A DNA stretch of 64,000 nt. It comes from JAJTFW01 sp903922455 (lineage in GTDB: Bacteria > Bacteroidota > Bacteroidia > AKYH767-A > OLB10). The notes beneath the pieces are model-generated. The model did not search any database. It was not told the origin of the DNA and saw only the letters and a list, made by a program, of their open reading frames with translations. The DNA lies in the NCBI GenBank assembly GCA_943329665.2, contig CALQEU020000001.1:203410-267409 (forward strand), read 5' to 3'. A program made the translations under genes and the position numbers. Shown here piece by piece: positions 1 to 9,177 of this stretch (the stretch's first letter is position 1; each line of letters opens with the position of its first letter).

Positions 1-756
1 CAAGTATCTCCAAACAACCCGGCAACCGGAGTTGGGGCAGTTGCTCCAATTCTTCCGGGTAGCAAAGCCGTTCCTTCATGGGCAGTAAATGCTACTTTTA
101 AATATGGTCTTCTGGATGCAATGTCGGGTAAAATTGGATTTTATGTACAAGGTGATGTTAATACAATTGCTTGTTTAGAATTGGGCTTGGGAATAACCAG
201 AAAAAATATTTTGTTTGAAGCAGCAACAGGTTCAGGTGATAATAACGGATATTTCTTGAGTACTTTTGATTCTCCCTACTGGCAAGGTGTAAATAGAAAA
301 GACTTAGAAGAATTTTTTTACGATTATGATTTTAGAACTGTAAAAACAGGTGCTTATATTTCATTGATGCCAAGGGTTAATATTACCTCGGCAGCCTCTA
401 TCATGTCGAGTTTCATAGGATGTCGTTTTGAATATAGAAGATATAATTGGAAGGCAGATGGTGTGCTTCCTACTAATGAGTTAATCTATAATCCAAACGT
501 TCAATTCAAGGAGATGGAGCGCCAATTGAATTTGGTTTTTATATATGGTGGTTATTATAAGATGGGAAATTTGAGTCTGGAGTTTTATGCAGGTGCCGGA
601 ACGCGCTATTATACTATGAAAAAGAGAGACATCGGAATTGAATATGAAGGTCCACTTCAAACTCCAGAATACGGTGCTGTGCTATCGACGTTTAACAAAA
701 CATCCGCCATGATAGAAGTTGGAATTAATATAGGAATTAGTACAGGCACAAAATAA
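1..756 (+). CDS. Outer-membrane beta-barrel-like protein, 5' truncated by window edge
   Basis: The frame is open from base 1 with no stop, so the gene starts upstream of the window and about 251 C-terminal residues are visible. A Met at base 121 could be read as a start, but the preceding 40 codons look equally coding. The sequence has amphipathic aromatic and glycine-rich strands such as LNLVFIYGGYYKM and LSLEFYAGAGTRYY, and it ends in a strand (MIEVGINIGISTG) typical of small Bacteroidota outer-membrane barrels. DUF3575-like barrels are the nearest family I can suggest, by pattern only. The stop lies 6 bases from the stop of the convergent reductase gene, leaving no room for a separate terminator. 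Specific function is unknown. Confidence 0.6.
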   Translation, partial: QVSPNNPATGVGAVAPILPGSKAVPSWAVNATFKYGLLDAMSGKIGFYVQGDVNTIACLELGLGITRKNILFEAATGSGDNNGYFLSTFDSPYWQGVNRKDLEEFFYDYDFRTVKTGAYISLMPRVNITSAASIMSSFIGCRFEYRRYNWKADGVLPTNELIYNPNVQFKEMERQLNLVFIYGGYYKMGNLSLEFYAGAGTRYYTMKKRDIGIEYEGPLQTPEYGAVLSTFNKTSAMIEVGINIGISTGTK

Positions 757-762
757 AGTGAC

Positions 763-1674
763 CTAAGCCTCTTGTCGTTTTAGTAACTGCTCTGATATTA
801 CTTTCAATCCATCTTCTAAACGACAAGGATGAAAATTTAATTCGCGTTCTGCCTTCTCAATAATAAATCCTGTTTTTAATGGTCGAAGTGCGGCTTGCTT
901 AAGCGATGCTGTTGTAATAGGCTGAATGAATTTTTTATCTAGATCGAAAAAATCCGCAACTCGCTCTGCAATTTCTAAAATGGAAATTACTTCTTTCCCC
1001 GATACATGAAATAATCCTTGTGTTTTATTTATTGCAGCAACTATACATGCGTCTGCTAAATCTTCTGCTAATGTCGGTCCTCTAAATTGATCATTGATGA
1101 CATTGATGGATTGTCCTTCTTCTAATGATTTCTTTGTCCATAAAACGATGTTCGACCTTTGCTTATCATCAGTAACACCATAAATAATCATGGTGCGTAT
1201 TATCGTCCATGGTAAACCACTTTCCAACACTATTTTTTCACCCTCCATTTTGGAGTGTGCATAAACACTTAATGGATTTGCTACATCTTCCTCGGTGTAT
1301 GGTCCCGCTGTTCCATCAAAAACAAAATCAGTGCTAATATTTATAAAGTGGGTTTTAAATTCTTTACAGGCCTCTACTAAATAATGAACGGCATCTACAT
1401 TGTATCGCCGACAGGAAATAGGATCGAGCTCGCATGCATCCACATTGGTCATCGCCGCGGTATGGATAATGCAATCTGGTTGATGCTTTTTGATTATTTC
1501 AGTAACGGTAAATTGATCACTTAAATCACATGATTCATAGTGATAGCCATTTTTTCTAGTTATTCTATTTTCTCCTCTTGCACACGCAATAATGGTAATG
1601 TCATTTCGGTTTAACAAAGCGTAAATTAGCTTTTGCCCGAGCAAACCATTAGAGCCTGTAATAAGAATTTTCAT
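763..1674 (-). CDS. RmlD-like SDR sugar-nucleotide reductase (dTDP-4-dehydrorhamnose reductase family)
   Basis: This 303-residue extended short-chain dehydrogenase opens with the nucleotide-binding motif GSNGLLGQKL at residues 7-16. The catalytic signatures ISTDFVFDG and YAHSKMEGEK (the YxxxK pair) follow near residues 112-145. Length and motif order match the RmlD family, which reduces dTDP-4-keto-L-rhamnose with NAD(P)H for surface polysaccharides. No rmlA, rmlB or rmlC lies nearby, so the substrate is not fixed by context. Many Bacteroidota carry stand-alone RmlD-like reductases of uncertain substrate. It starts at an ATG 21 bases downstream of the K+ channel stop on the same strand, so the two may be cotranscribed. 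Confidence 0.8.
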   Translation of the reverse strand: MKILITGSNGLLGQKLIYALLNRNDITIIACARGENRITRKNGYHYESCDLSDQFTVTEIIKKHQPDCIIHTAAMTNVDACELDPISCRRYNVDAVHYLVEACKEFKTHFINISTDFVFDGTAGPYTEEDVANPLSVYAHSKMEGEKIVLESGLPWTIIRTMIIYGVTDDKQRSNIVLWTKKSLEEGQSINVINDQFRGPTLAEDLADACIVAAINKTQGLFHVSGKEVISILEIAERVADFFDLDKKFIQPITTASLKQAALRPLKTGFIIEKAERELNFHPCRLEDGLKVISEQLLKRQEA

Positions 1675-1695
1675 TTTGATAGATTAACTGCAAGT

Positions 1696-2706
1696 TTAAA
1701 AAAGAACTTTCGTAAGTTCTTCCACCTCTTCACTAGTACCTAATACGAATAATTTCGAATCAGGTTTCATGATTGTGTCCGGACTCGGATTAATAATGTA
1801 CTCGCCTTCGCTGGTTTTAAATCCAATAATATTGGCTCCTGTACGATTACGTACTTCCAATTCCCGAATCGTTTTTCCTTTGTATATTTCTTTTAGTTTG
1901 TTGATCATGATCTCTTCTAAACGTATGTTTACCTTCCCTGTGATATGATCAATAAATTCGAGTACATCAGGTCTAGTCACTAAGGTAGCCATGTGAGATC
2001 CACCAATCTTATCTGGCATGATTACATTATCAGCTCCAGCCCTTCTCAATTTTCCTTCCGATGATGATTCAGAAGCACGACTGATGATTTTAATGTCACT
2101 TCTCAATTCTCTTGCAGTTAATACCACAAAAACATTAGCGGCATCACTGGGTAAGGTGGTGATAATGGCACACGCTTTTTCAATGCCCGCTTCAATCAAT
2201 ATTTCATCTCGAGTTGCATCGCCTTGAATAAATAGAAATTCATCATCTTCTCTTAAATCTTCAATTCCTTTTTCGGAATTTTCAATCACCACAAAATCTT
2301 GATTGTGGGATCTTAATTGTTTACATGCCTGCTTGCCATTTCTTCCATAGCCACAAACGATTACATGTCCCTGAATTTTACCGATCATTTTTAAGATTTT
2401 TTTTAATTTTAAATAACGTTGTACTTCTCCTTCCATGATGTATGAAGTGATCTGTGCTATGCCGTATGCGAATATTCCTATGCTGATAATGATGAGTACG
2501 GAAACAAACCATCTTCCTGCATTGGAAAGTGTATGAACCACACCAAGTCCTACCGTCGATAGTATAATTATGGTAGTATAAAATGCTTCACTGAATGTGT
2601 ACCCTTCGATGACCATAAAGCCAATCACCCCGAAGGCAATGGTGCCAAGAGTCATAATGGCAGCAATTCGCAGTTTTTTTATGAATTGAAAGTGCTTTTT
2701 GTGCAT
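1696..2706 (-). CDS. Two-TM potassium channel with TrkA-N/TrkA-C (RCK) regulatory domains
   Basis: The 336-residue protein has a first membrane helix at about residues 12-34, a pore loop with filter TVGLG at 51-55 and a second helix at about 66-92. A cytoplasmic RCK domain follows, with the dinucleotide motif CGYGRNG, then a TrkA-C domain over the last 80 residues. This is the architecture of prokaryotic RCK-gated K+ channels such as MthK and Kch relatives. The filter keeps both pore glycines but has Leu for the usual Tyr and Val-Val-His where GD is common, so ion selectivity could differ. It lies upstream of the RmlD-like gene on the same strand. Confidence 0.85.
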   Translation of the reverse strand: MHKKHFQFIKKLRIAAIMTLGTIAFGVIGFMVIEGYTFSEAFYTTIIILSTVGLGVVHTLSNAGRWFVSVLIIISIGIFAYGIAQITSYIMEGEVQRYLKLKKILKMIGKIQGHVIVCGYGRNGKQACKQLRSHNQDFVVIENSEKGIEDLREDDEFLFIQGDATRDEILIEAGIEKACAIITTLPSDAANVFVVLTARELRSDIKIISRASESSSEGKLRRAGADNVIMPDKIGGSHMATLVTRPDVLEFIDHITGKVNIRLEEIMINKLKEIYKGKTIRELEVRNRTGANIIGFKTSEGEYIINPSPDTIMKPDSKLFVLGTSEEVEELTKVLF

Positions 2707-2889
2707 ACTGCGAAGTTAATTTATATTTCTTCTAGATTAAGAGTAGAATTAATAGTTTTTCAATGGAACTTTTTAAACCATGTTTTTATTAAAGTTGGCG
2801 CTGAAGCATGTTTATTGATTGAAAACCATCACCGAAAAGTATTTAAATGCTGCTTTGGAAGTGATCTAACTAGATAGATTGATTTTATT

Positions 2890-3123
2890 CTACAAATCCC
2901 AAACGCTTCCACGCTTTTGTTCTGTGATCAATGCACGCATTTTTTTCCAAAAAGCCAATGTTAAATATAAAATGATTGGAGAACCTACCGTGAGAAAGGT
3001 CGTGTAAATAAAAAACATCCGAATTTGAGCAGAAGGGATGTTGATTTTTTCTCCCCACCATTCACATACGCCAAAGGCTTGCTGCTCAAACCAAGCTTTA
3101 ATCTCTTCAATTAGTGTTTGCAT
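2890..3123 (-). CDS. PspC-domain-like small membrane protein
   Basis: This is a 77-residue protein with one hydrophobic segment at about residues 36-60 (FFIYTTFLTVGSPIILYLTL). The preceding FGVCEWWGEKINIPSAQIRM resembles the PspC fold, which usually reads GVCaGlAeyfgiD..lvR. PspC proteins are inner-membrane proteins linked to phage-shock and envelope-stress responses. This copy is minimal and has no psp partners nearby. Its start overlaps the end of the DUF2851 gene by 17 bases, so the pair is almost certainly cotranscribed and translationally coupled. Confidence 0.65.
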   Translation of the reverse strand: MQTLIEEIKAWFEQQAFGVCEWWGEKINIPSAQIRMFFIYTTFLTVGSPIILYLTLAFWKKMRALITEQKRGSVWDL

Positions 3124-4393
3124 TTTTTAAGAGGTAGTTTCCAATGCTGCAATTTACACATTTTTTGTAATCACAATAATTTTTTTTGAGGTGCAATAGG
3201 GCCTGACTTTGAGCTGAATTGGTAATATAAAATCCAATATCCTCAAAAGATCGTATGATTTTGTTTTTTTCTGGTGGACATTTTTCCAACCAATAGATAG
3301 CCTTATCGCAAAGTATAGGTAGTTTCTGCTTTTTACCATAGAAAAAAAGGAACGGGATAATGGCATTGATCATCAGGTGAAGTATGGCGTCCTTGCCTAG
3401 CTTTTTTATATGTGGTTCTGATGCGATTCCAAACCGAAAGTGCTGGTACCAATAATCCGTAGCATTTATATCAAATAGCGTTATTAAATCCGAAAGCTCT
3501 ATGGTCTGTATGATTTTGTCAAGCAAATATTCATGGGTAAAATGTAACATGCTGAATTGGGAAATTCGTAATGTGGGAAAATTCGCAGGTCGTAATCCCC
3601 CGTATTTCCAAAGATGAGGAGAGTTGTTTTTTAGATGGTATTTCGTCCGAAAATATTTATACTCTTTTTTTAAACGATCAATATAGGGATCATCTACTGT
3701 TGTATGAAGCATTCCCGATTGTCCATAGTATAGTGACTCCAAAGATTCGATTTGATGTCTATGTTTGATCATGAGCTCATAGGGCACTGCATTCGCTAAT
3801 AACTCAAAAGGAACTGCATTTACTTTAAATCCAAAAGATTTGGCAAGGAGTTGATAAAGACTTTTTGGCCATCGAGCGTCCGATTCTTTATGGATATGAG
3901 TCAATTCTTCAAATCTCGTTTCCAATCGTTCTGTAAGTACACGGTCCATCCAACTTTGGACATGGATAAATGGAACTTCTTGAAATTGTTGTCCGCACGG
4001 AATAAAGGAATGACAACCTTGTAGTAGGTTTTCATAGTGGTATAAATATCCTAATGGGTATTTTTCATTCATGACTAAGGTTGGAATTTTACTTCCATCT
4101 AACCGATGTACAGGTTTATCATTTTGATGAACAACGTGAAGTAAAATATTGTCATACGATAAATCACCCTGATGGTGATGCTTAAACCAATCGCTGGAAT
4201 TCACATGAATCTCGATATTTCCAGCCCATATCATGTTGTCTATTCGAATGCGGGCATTGTGAAAGTCTGGACCACTTTCGAAATTCCGAACTCCAGGATG
4301 AATAATTTCAACCGTTTCTCCGCTTTCCAATAAAAGCGGATCTCTTAATAGTAGCTTGTTTTGCCAGAGATAATACAAGAACTCTTCTTTCAT
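3107..4393 (-). CDS. DUF2851 family protein
   Basis: This is a 428-residue cytoplasmic protein of the DUF2851 family, which is common and conserved in Bacteroidota and has no established function. Recognisable features are the N-terminal MKEEFLYYLWQNKLL, the central NARIRIDNMIWAGNIEIHV and a C-terminal cysteine cluster (CDYKKCVNCSIG). That cluster may bind metal, which is my inference. I choose the ATG at 4393 because MKEEFLYYLW matches the usual family start; an in-frame TTG lies five codons upstream. It overlaps the PspC-like gene. The region upstream carries one copy of a 27-bp element also found in front of the HhH gene near 54.5 kb. Confidence 0.75.
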   Translation of the reverse strand: MKEEFLYYLWQNKLLLRDPLLLESGETVEIIHPGVRNFESGPDFHNARIRIDNMIWAGNIEIHVNSSDWFKHHHQGDLSYDNILLHVVHQNDKPVHRLDGSKIPTLVMNEKYPLGYLYHYENLLQGCHSFIPCGQQFQEVPFIHVQSWMDRVLTERLETRFEELTHIHKESDARWPKSLYQLLAKSFGFKVNAVPFELLANAVPYELMIKHRHQIESLESLYYGQSGMLHTTVDDPYIDRLKKEYKYFRTKYHLKNNSPHLWKYGGLRPANFPTLRISQFSMLHFTHEYLLDKIIQTIELSDLITLFDINATDYWYQHFRFGIASEPHIKKLGKDAILHLMINAIIPFLFFYGKKQKLPILCDKAIYWLEKCPPEKNKIIRSFEDIGFYITNSAQSQALLHLKKNYCDYKKCVNCSIGNYLLKNANTN

Positions 4394-4892
4394 CCCGCAA
4401 ATCTCCAAATCAATTTGCCCTTACTCGTTTAATAAACATTTATAGTCGACTACAAACGATTATGAGCTATAAAGAGTGCGTGTCCAGATAAATATAACGA
4501 GTTAAAAAACTCAAGGTTCCAACTATGAGAGAAGTCGAATGAACAAATAAATCGCGTTCAGAAGTTTGATTGGTATTGGTCGCCACGAAATTTAATCCAT
4601 TTTTATCCTTTTTATCCGAGTCATCAGCGCCTGCCTGCAGGTTCATTTTTAGGACATTATTTATTGAAATTTATCTTTTAGACTAATCATCTGTCAAAAT
4701 AAATCGGTGACCAAACCTCTATTATAAGTTGTTGAAATAATAAATCTACAAATTAAATCATCTTTAAATTTACCCATAAACAATACATTATCAATAATAT
4801 AGTATTTTAAATTTCAGCCAAATTTCGCCTGTTGCAAATTATTCCTTGCTCCTCGAATTTCTTTGTCTAATATTGTGCGAAATCCAGTTCAA
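4394..4892. other. Long divergent intergenic region upstream of DUF2851 and pyrG
   Basis: About 500 bases separate two divergent genes. No ORF or RNA gene is convincing. It holds the 27-bp element at 4429-4455, and a small palindrome around CCTGCCTGCAGG near 4634. The rest is AT-rich and probably contains the pyrG promoter; TAATATTG at 4869-4876 is a weak match to the Bacteroidota -7 box TAnnTTTG. Confidence 0.4.
4429..4455 (-). repeat. 27-bp dispersed element, copy 1 (upstream of DUF2851)
   Basis: Read on the minus strand, this is identical over 27 bases to 54476-54502 on the plus strand. It starts TTGTAGTCGACTATAAATG, contains the palindrome TAGTCGACTA and ends TTTATTAA. Each copy lies 35-45 bases upstream of a gene and points towards it, so it may be a promoter or operator, or a mobile palindromic repeat. 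Confidence 0.7.
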
Positions 4893-6569
4893 ATGTCTCC
4901 CATTAATCCTACTTCTGTCCGTTATTTATTTGTAACGGGTGGTGTAACATCGTCATTAGGTAAAGGAATTATCTCAGCATCTTTAGCTAAATTGCTTCAA
5001 GCGCGAGGTTATCGAGTTACTATTCAAAAACTGGATCCATACATTAATATTGATCCAGGAACACTGAATCCTTATGAACATGGTGAATGTTATGTAACCA
5101 ATGATGGTGCTGAAACGGATTTAGATCTTGGACATTATGAACGCTTTTTGGATACTCCAACTTCTCAAGCGAACAACGTTACTACCGGTCGAATATATCA
5201 AACCGTAATTCGACGTGAAAGAGAAGGAGCGTACCTTGGCAAAACTGTTCAGGTAATTCCTCATATTACAGATGAAATTAAGCGAAGAATTCAATTACTT
5301 GGGGAAACTGGAAAGTATGATATTGTCATAACTGAAATAGGAGGTACCGTAGGAGATATTGAGTCGCTTCCTTATATTGAGTCTGTGCGTCAAATGATTT
5401 GGGAGATGGGCTCATCTAATACGGCTGTAATTCATCTTACTTTAATTCCTTATTTGAAAACCACAGGTGAATTAAAAACAAAGCCTACTCAGCATTCTGT
5501 GAAAATGTTGCTCGAATATGGAATTCAACCCGATGTATTAGTTTGTAGAACTGAACATCATATATCGAATGATATCAGAAGAAAAATTGCACTTTTCTGT
5601 AACGTAAATATCAATGCAGTTATTGAATCCATCGACGCATCGACCATCTATGAAGTTCCACTTTTGATGTTGAAGGAACAATTGGATAAAGTGGTGTTGA
5701 ATAAGTTGAAATTGGCTCTCAAACATGAGCCAGATATGGGTGCATGGAAGGATTTTTTAGGAAAATTGAAAAACCCAATTTATGAAGTGACCATCGGACT
5801 TGTGGGTAAATACATCGAGTTAAAAGATGCTTATAAATCGATCGCCGAAGCTTTTATTCACGCAGGTGTAATAAATGAATGTATAGTAAAAGTGGAATGG
5901 ATCGCCTCTGAAAAAATTGATGAAAGCAATGTAAAGAATATGCTCGGACATCTCAATGGAGTTTTAGTTGCCCCAGGTTTTGGTGAAAGAGGTATTGAAG
6001 GAAAAATTTCAGCTATTAAATTTGTTCGTGAAAATAAAATTCCATTTTTAGGGATTTGCCTCGGAATGCAATGTGCCGTCGTGGAATTTGCTAGAAACGT
6101 TATTGGATTTAAGGACGCTCATTCGTCAGAAGTAAATCCTAAATCGAAACACCCGGTAATTGATATGATGTCGGAGCAGAAAACGGTTGTCGATAAAGGT
6201 GGTACCATGCGACTTGGTGAATATCCATGCACAATAATAAAGGGTACAAAGGCACATAGTATTTATGGTAAAACAAAGATTTTAGAACGCCATCGCCATC
6301 GATATGAGTTTAATAATAAATATTTAGAGGATTTTGAATCAGCGGGAATGATCGCTTCTGGTACGAATCCAGATAGTGGTTTGGTGGAAATCGTGGAGGT
6401 AAAAAACCATCCTTGGTTCGTGGGTGTTCAGTTTCATCCTGAGTATCAAAGTACAGTACTAAATCCACACCCACTTTTTAGTCGATTCGTGAAGGCTTCA
6501 CTCGAAAAGTCAAATAATATCATCAGTGAAACGAAAAGTGAATCGTTAGCAGCCACTCTTTCCAAATAA
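4893..6569 (+). CDS. pyrG: CTP synthase
   Basis: This enzyme makes CTP from UTP, ATP and glutamine, the last step of de novo pyrimidine nucleotide synthesis. The N-terminal synthase domain opens with the P-loop-like GGVTSSLGKGIISASLAKLL and contains GHYERF and the EIGGTVGDIES segment. The C-terminal glutaminase domain has the nucleophile in GICLGMQCA (Cys389) and the His/Glu pair in HPEYQST. At 558 residues it is slightly longer than the usual 535-545, with a short tail after the glutaminase domain. I start at the ATG giving MSPINPTSVRYLF; an in-frame TTG ten codons upstream is less likely. It lies just upstream of yidC. Confidence 0.97.
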   Translation: MSPINPTSVRYLFVTGGVTSSLGKGIISASLAKLLQARGYRVTIQKLDPYINIDPGTLNPYEHGECYVTNDGAETDLDLGHYERFLDTPTSQANNVTTGRIYQTVIRREREGAYLGKTVQVIPHITDEIKRRIQLLGETGKYDIVITEIGGTVGDIESLPYIESVRQMIWEMGSSNTAVIHLTLIPYLKTTGELKTKPTQHSVKMLLEYGIQPDVLVCRTEHHISNDIRRKIALFCNVNINAVIESIDASTIYEVPLLMLKEQLDKVVLNKLKLALKHEPDMGAWKDFLGKLKNPIYEVTIGLVGKYIELKDAYKSIAEAFIHAGVINECIVKVEWIASEKIDESNVKNMLGHLNGVLVAPGFGERGIEGKISAIKFVRENKIPFLGICLGMQCAVVEFARNVIGFKDAHSSEVNPKSKHPVIDMMSEQKTVVDKGGTMRLGEYPCTIIKGTKAHSIYGKTKILERHRHRYEFNNKYLEDFESAGMIASGTNPDSGLVEIVEVKNHPWFVGVQFHPEYQSTVLNPHPLFSRFVKASLEKSNNIISETKSESLAATLSK

Positions 6570-6607
6570 ATTGAGGTTATAAGTGGCTCCATCCCCTTTG
6601 GATTGTG

Positions 6608-6615
6608 TACTTTTG
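6608..6615 (+). promoter_or_regulatory. Probable -7 box of yidC promoter (TACTTTTG)
   Basis: TACTTTTG matches the Bacteroidota -7 consensus TAnnTTTG and sits 18 bases before the yidC ATG. No clear TTTG -33 box is visible at the expected spacing, so the assignment is tentative. Confidence 0.45.
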
Positions 6616-6633
6616 CGCCTTAATTTACCCTGA

Positions 6634-8514
6634 ATGGATCGTCAATCAATGCTTGGCCTATTTCTTATAGGCTTGATACTTATCGGTTTTAGTGTTTTAA
6701 ACGCACCCAGCGATGAAGAAATCGCAAATCTTAAAAAACAACAAGATAGTATTGCTTTAGTTGATAAGCAAGAAGCAGCAACGAAGGCTGCAAATTTAAA
6801 GGCAGTACAAGTAAAGCAGAATGCTCCACTTGATGTGGTCTTGAATGATACGTTGTTGAACGATTCGCTTAAGCAATTAAAAGCTCAAGATTTATTAGGT
6901 GATTTTGCATCCGCAGCCACGGGAAAAGAGGAATTAGTTACCATCGAGAATAACCTGATGAAGGTTACTCTAACATCAAGAGGTGGTCGCGTAAAAGTAG
7001 TGGAGCTAAAAAGCTATAAAACCGCAGAGGGTAAACCTGTGCGACTTTTTGAAAGCGACTCGTCCAGTTTCGGATTGAATTTCTTTGCTCAAAATAGAAG
7101 CGTTTCTACCAACAATTTATTTTTCCAGCCACAAGGCAAAGGATTTGTTGTGACTGGAAAAGATAGTTCTATCTTTTCATATCGCTTAAATGCGGGTAGC
7201 CCCGACCGTTATATTGAGTATCAATATTCATTAACCGCCGATAAATACATCCTCGGATTTAATGTAAATTTTGTTGGCGTTAATGAAGTCATCGCAAGTA
7301 ATGCATCTTATGTAGAGTTGAATTGGACTCAACAAATTCAGAAGCAAGAGAAAGATATGAATGCAGAGCGTATCAACTCTACCATCTATTATATGTTTGC
7401 TGATGAGGATAAAGAAGTAGATTACCTCAGTGAGACCGAAAACGAAACCGAAGAAATTAAAACGAAGTTGAAATGGGTTTCTATGAAACAACAGTTTTTT
7501 ACTCAAGTTTTAGTTGCTCAAAAATCATTTGATAAGCCCACCCGAATTGAAACTATTTCTGGAGAAGAAGGGGATCGTTTTGTGAAGCAAATGAACGTCG
7601 CATTCACATTGCCTTATTCACATAATCAACGTGAAAATTTTGCAATGCATTTTTATATCGGTCCAAACCATTATCAATTATTAAAGAAAGCGGGCGATGA
7701 TCTTCAAAAACAAATTCCACTAGGATGGGGGATTTTTGGTTGGGTGAATCGATATTTAGTAATTCCGATTTTTAATTTCTTGAATAGTTTCAATTTGAAT
7801 TACGGAATTATCATCCTCATCTTAACAATTGCAATTAAAATTATGCTTTTGCCGCTCACGTATAAAGCATATCTCTCTCAGGCTAAAATGAAAGTCTTGA
7901 AACCAGAGATAGAAGTGATTCAAGCCAATAATAAGGACGAGCCCATGAAGTTGCAACAAGAAATGATGGCACTTTATAAAAAAGCTGGCGTGAGTCCTTT
8001 GGGAGGTTGTTTGCCCATGCTTTTACAAATGCCGATCTTAATTGCCATGTTTCGATTTTTCCCTCAATCGATCGAACTTCGACAAGAAGGTTTTCTATGG
8101 GCAAAAGATTTAAGTACGTACGATTCCATCTTAGACCTTCCATTTCACATTTGGGGTTACGGCGATCACGTTAGTTTATGGACATTGTTAATGACCATCT
8201 CTACATTGATTATTACCAAAGTAAATTCAGGTGCCGCTATGACGAATCCGCAAATGAAGTGGATGATGTATTTGATGCCTATCGTATTTTTAGGGGTGTT
8301 TAATAATTATTCGGCAGGATTAAGTTACTACTATTTCCTTGCAAATATGATCAGTGTCGGTCAGCAGTTTTTGTTTAAGTCTTTTGTGGATGAAGATGAA
8401 ATTCATCGCAAAATTCAAGAGAATAAAAAGCGACCAGCCAGCCAAACTAAGTCGAAATTCCAACAACGCCTTGAAAAAATGGCAAAGGAGAAAGGATATA
8501 AAATGCCGAAGTAA
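6634..8514 (+). CDS. yidC: Membrane protein insertase YidC
   Basis: YidC inserts and folds inner-membrane proteins, alone or with SecYEG. The 626-residue protein has the Gram-negative layout: an N-terminal membrane anchor (residues 5-24), a large periplasmic P1 domain (about 60-360) and a C-terminal Oxa1-like core. The core begins near residue 370 with WGIFGWVNRYLVIPIFNFLN and includes YGIIILILTIAIKIMLLPLT and GCLPMLLQMPILIAMFRFFP. The C-terminus is basic (KKRPASQTKSKFQQRLEKMAKEKGYK), as expected for ribosome contact. It follows pyrG on the same strand, with its own likely -7 box. Confidence 0.97.
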   Translation: MDRQSMLGLFLIGLILIGFSVLNAPSDEEIANLKKQQDSIALVDKQEAATKAANLKAVQVKQNAPLDVVLNDTLLNDSLKQLKAQDLLGDFASAATGKEELVTIENNLMKVTLTSRGGRVKVVELKSYKTAEGKPVRLFESDSSSFGLNFFAQNRSVSTNNLFFQPQGKGFVVTGKDSSIFSYRLNAGSPDRYIEYQYSLTADKYILGFNVNFVGVNEVIASNASYVELNWTQQIQKQEKDMNAERINSTIYYMFADEDKEVDYLSETENETEEIKTKLKWVSMKQQFFTQVLVAQKSFDKPTRIETISGEEGDRFVKQMNVAFTLPYSHNQRENFAMHFYIGPNHYQLLKKAGDDLQKQIPLGWGIFGWVNRYLVIPIFNFLNSFNLNYGIIILILTIAIKIMLLPLTYKAYLSQAKMKVLKPEIEVIQANNKDEPMKLQQEMMALYKKAGVSPLGGCLPMLLQMPILIAMFRFFPQSIELRQEGFLWAKDLSTYDSILDLPFHIWGYGDHVSLWTLLMTISTLIITKVNSGAAMTNPQMKWMMYLMPIVFLGVFNNYSAGLSYYYFLANMISVGQQFLFKSFVDEDEIHRKIQENKKRPASQTKSKFQQRLEKMAKEKGYKMPK

Positions 8515-8566
8515 TTTTCCTGTTTTGGATTCTTAAATTTGCTATCTTGTTTTAGGTTTTATTTAA

Positions 8567-9103
8567 ATGGATATGAAAAACAAAATCTTACTTTCTGTTG
8601 GATGGTTTTCATTTGCTTTGCTGATGGCGATGTCATCATGTAAGTCTCAAAAAACTGCGTCTGCTAAGGAGAGTTTACCAAGCGGAGAGTCTACTTTCAT
8701 AGATACCTTATTAGTCAAGATTAAGCGTGAAGCATGCTTTGGTCGATGTCCACAGTATTATGCCACCGTTTATAAATCTGGGTTTGCAGAATATTATGGA
8801 GAGATGAATGTGAAAAAAGTAGGACAATGGTATGCCCGATTGTCGAGTGAGCAACTTACATTTTTGCTTGATGCGATTCGTGAAAATAAAATGGAAACTA
8901 TGGATACGGCTTATTCCAATCCATATCTTGCTGACTTCCCTGTCTACTCTTTATGGGTAGCAGACAAAAAACCAAGAAAGAAAATTTTATTGAATCATGA
9001 ATCACCTCCTGTGCCCATTACAGAGTTTACTCAGATCTTTGAGGGATTGTTGGATCAATTGCGATGGGAGCAACAGGCCAAAGCAAGAAAGGATGAGGAA
9101 TAA
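8567..9103 (+). CDS. DUF6438-like lipoprotein
   Basis: This 178-residue protein has a lipoprotein signal peptide: a hydrophobic stretch ending LLMAMSSC puts the lipid-modified Cys at about residue 26. The mature part contains IKREACFGRCPQYYATVYKS and the YSNPYLADFPVYSLWVAD region, which I recognise as the DUF6438 pattern of Bacteroidota. The two Cys in CFGRCP are characteristic and could form a disulfide. The function of this family is unknown. It probably sits in the periplasm, anchored to a membrane. Confidence 0.7.
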   Translation: MDMKNKILLSVGWFSFALLMAMSSCKSQKTASAKESLPSGESTFIDTLLVKIKREACFGRCPQYYATVYKSGFAEYYGEMNVKKVGQWYARLSSEQLTFLLDAIRENKMETMDTAYSNPYLADFPVYSLWVADKKPRKKILLNHESPPVPITEFTQIFEGLLDQLRWEQQAKARKDEE

Positions 9104-9177
9104 TTCATTAGAATATTGATTTTTCAAGTATATTTTGGGCATAAAATCGTAATTTTACAGCTATAAATAAGAATATC

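Noticed and set aside
2686..2877. 63-codon plus-strand ORF in the K+ channel upstream region
   Set aside because: It begins inside the channel gene, has no recognisable domain and lies in the expected promoter region of the channel; composition looks non-coding.
4620..4650. Palindrome CCTGCCTGCAGG as an attachment or terminator site
   Set aside because: It is too short and lacks a T run or a matching copy elsewhere in the window.
4863..4892. Upstream TTG as the pyrG start
   Set aside because: The ten extra residues are not family-like and the ATG at 4893 gives a normal CTP synthase N-terminus.
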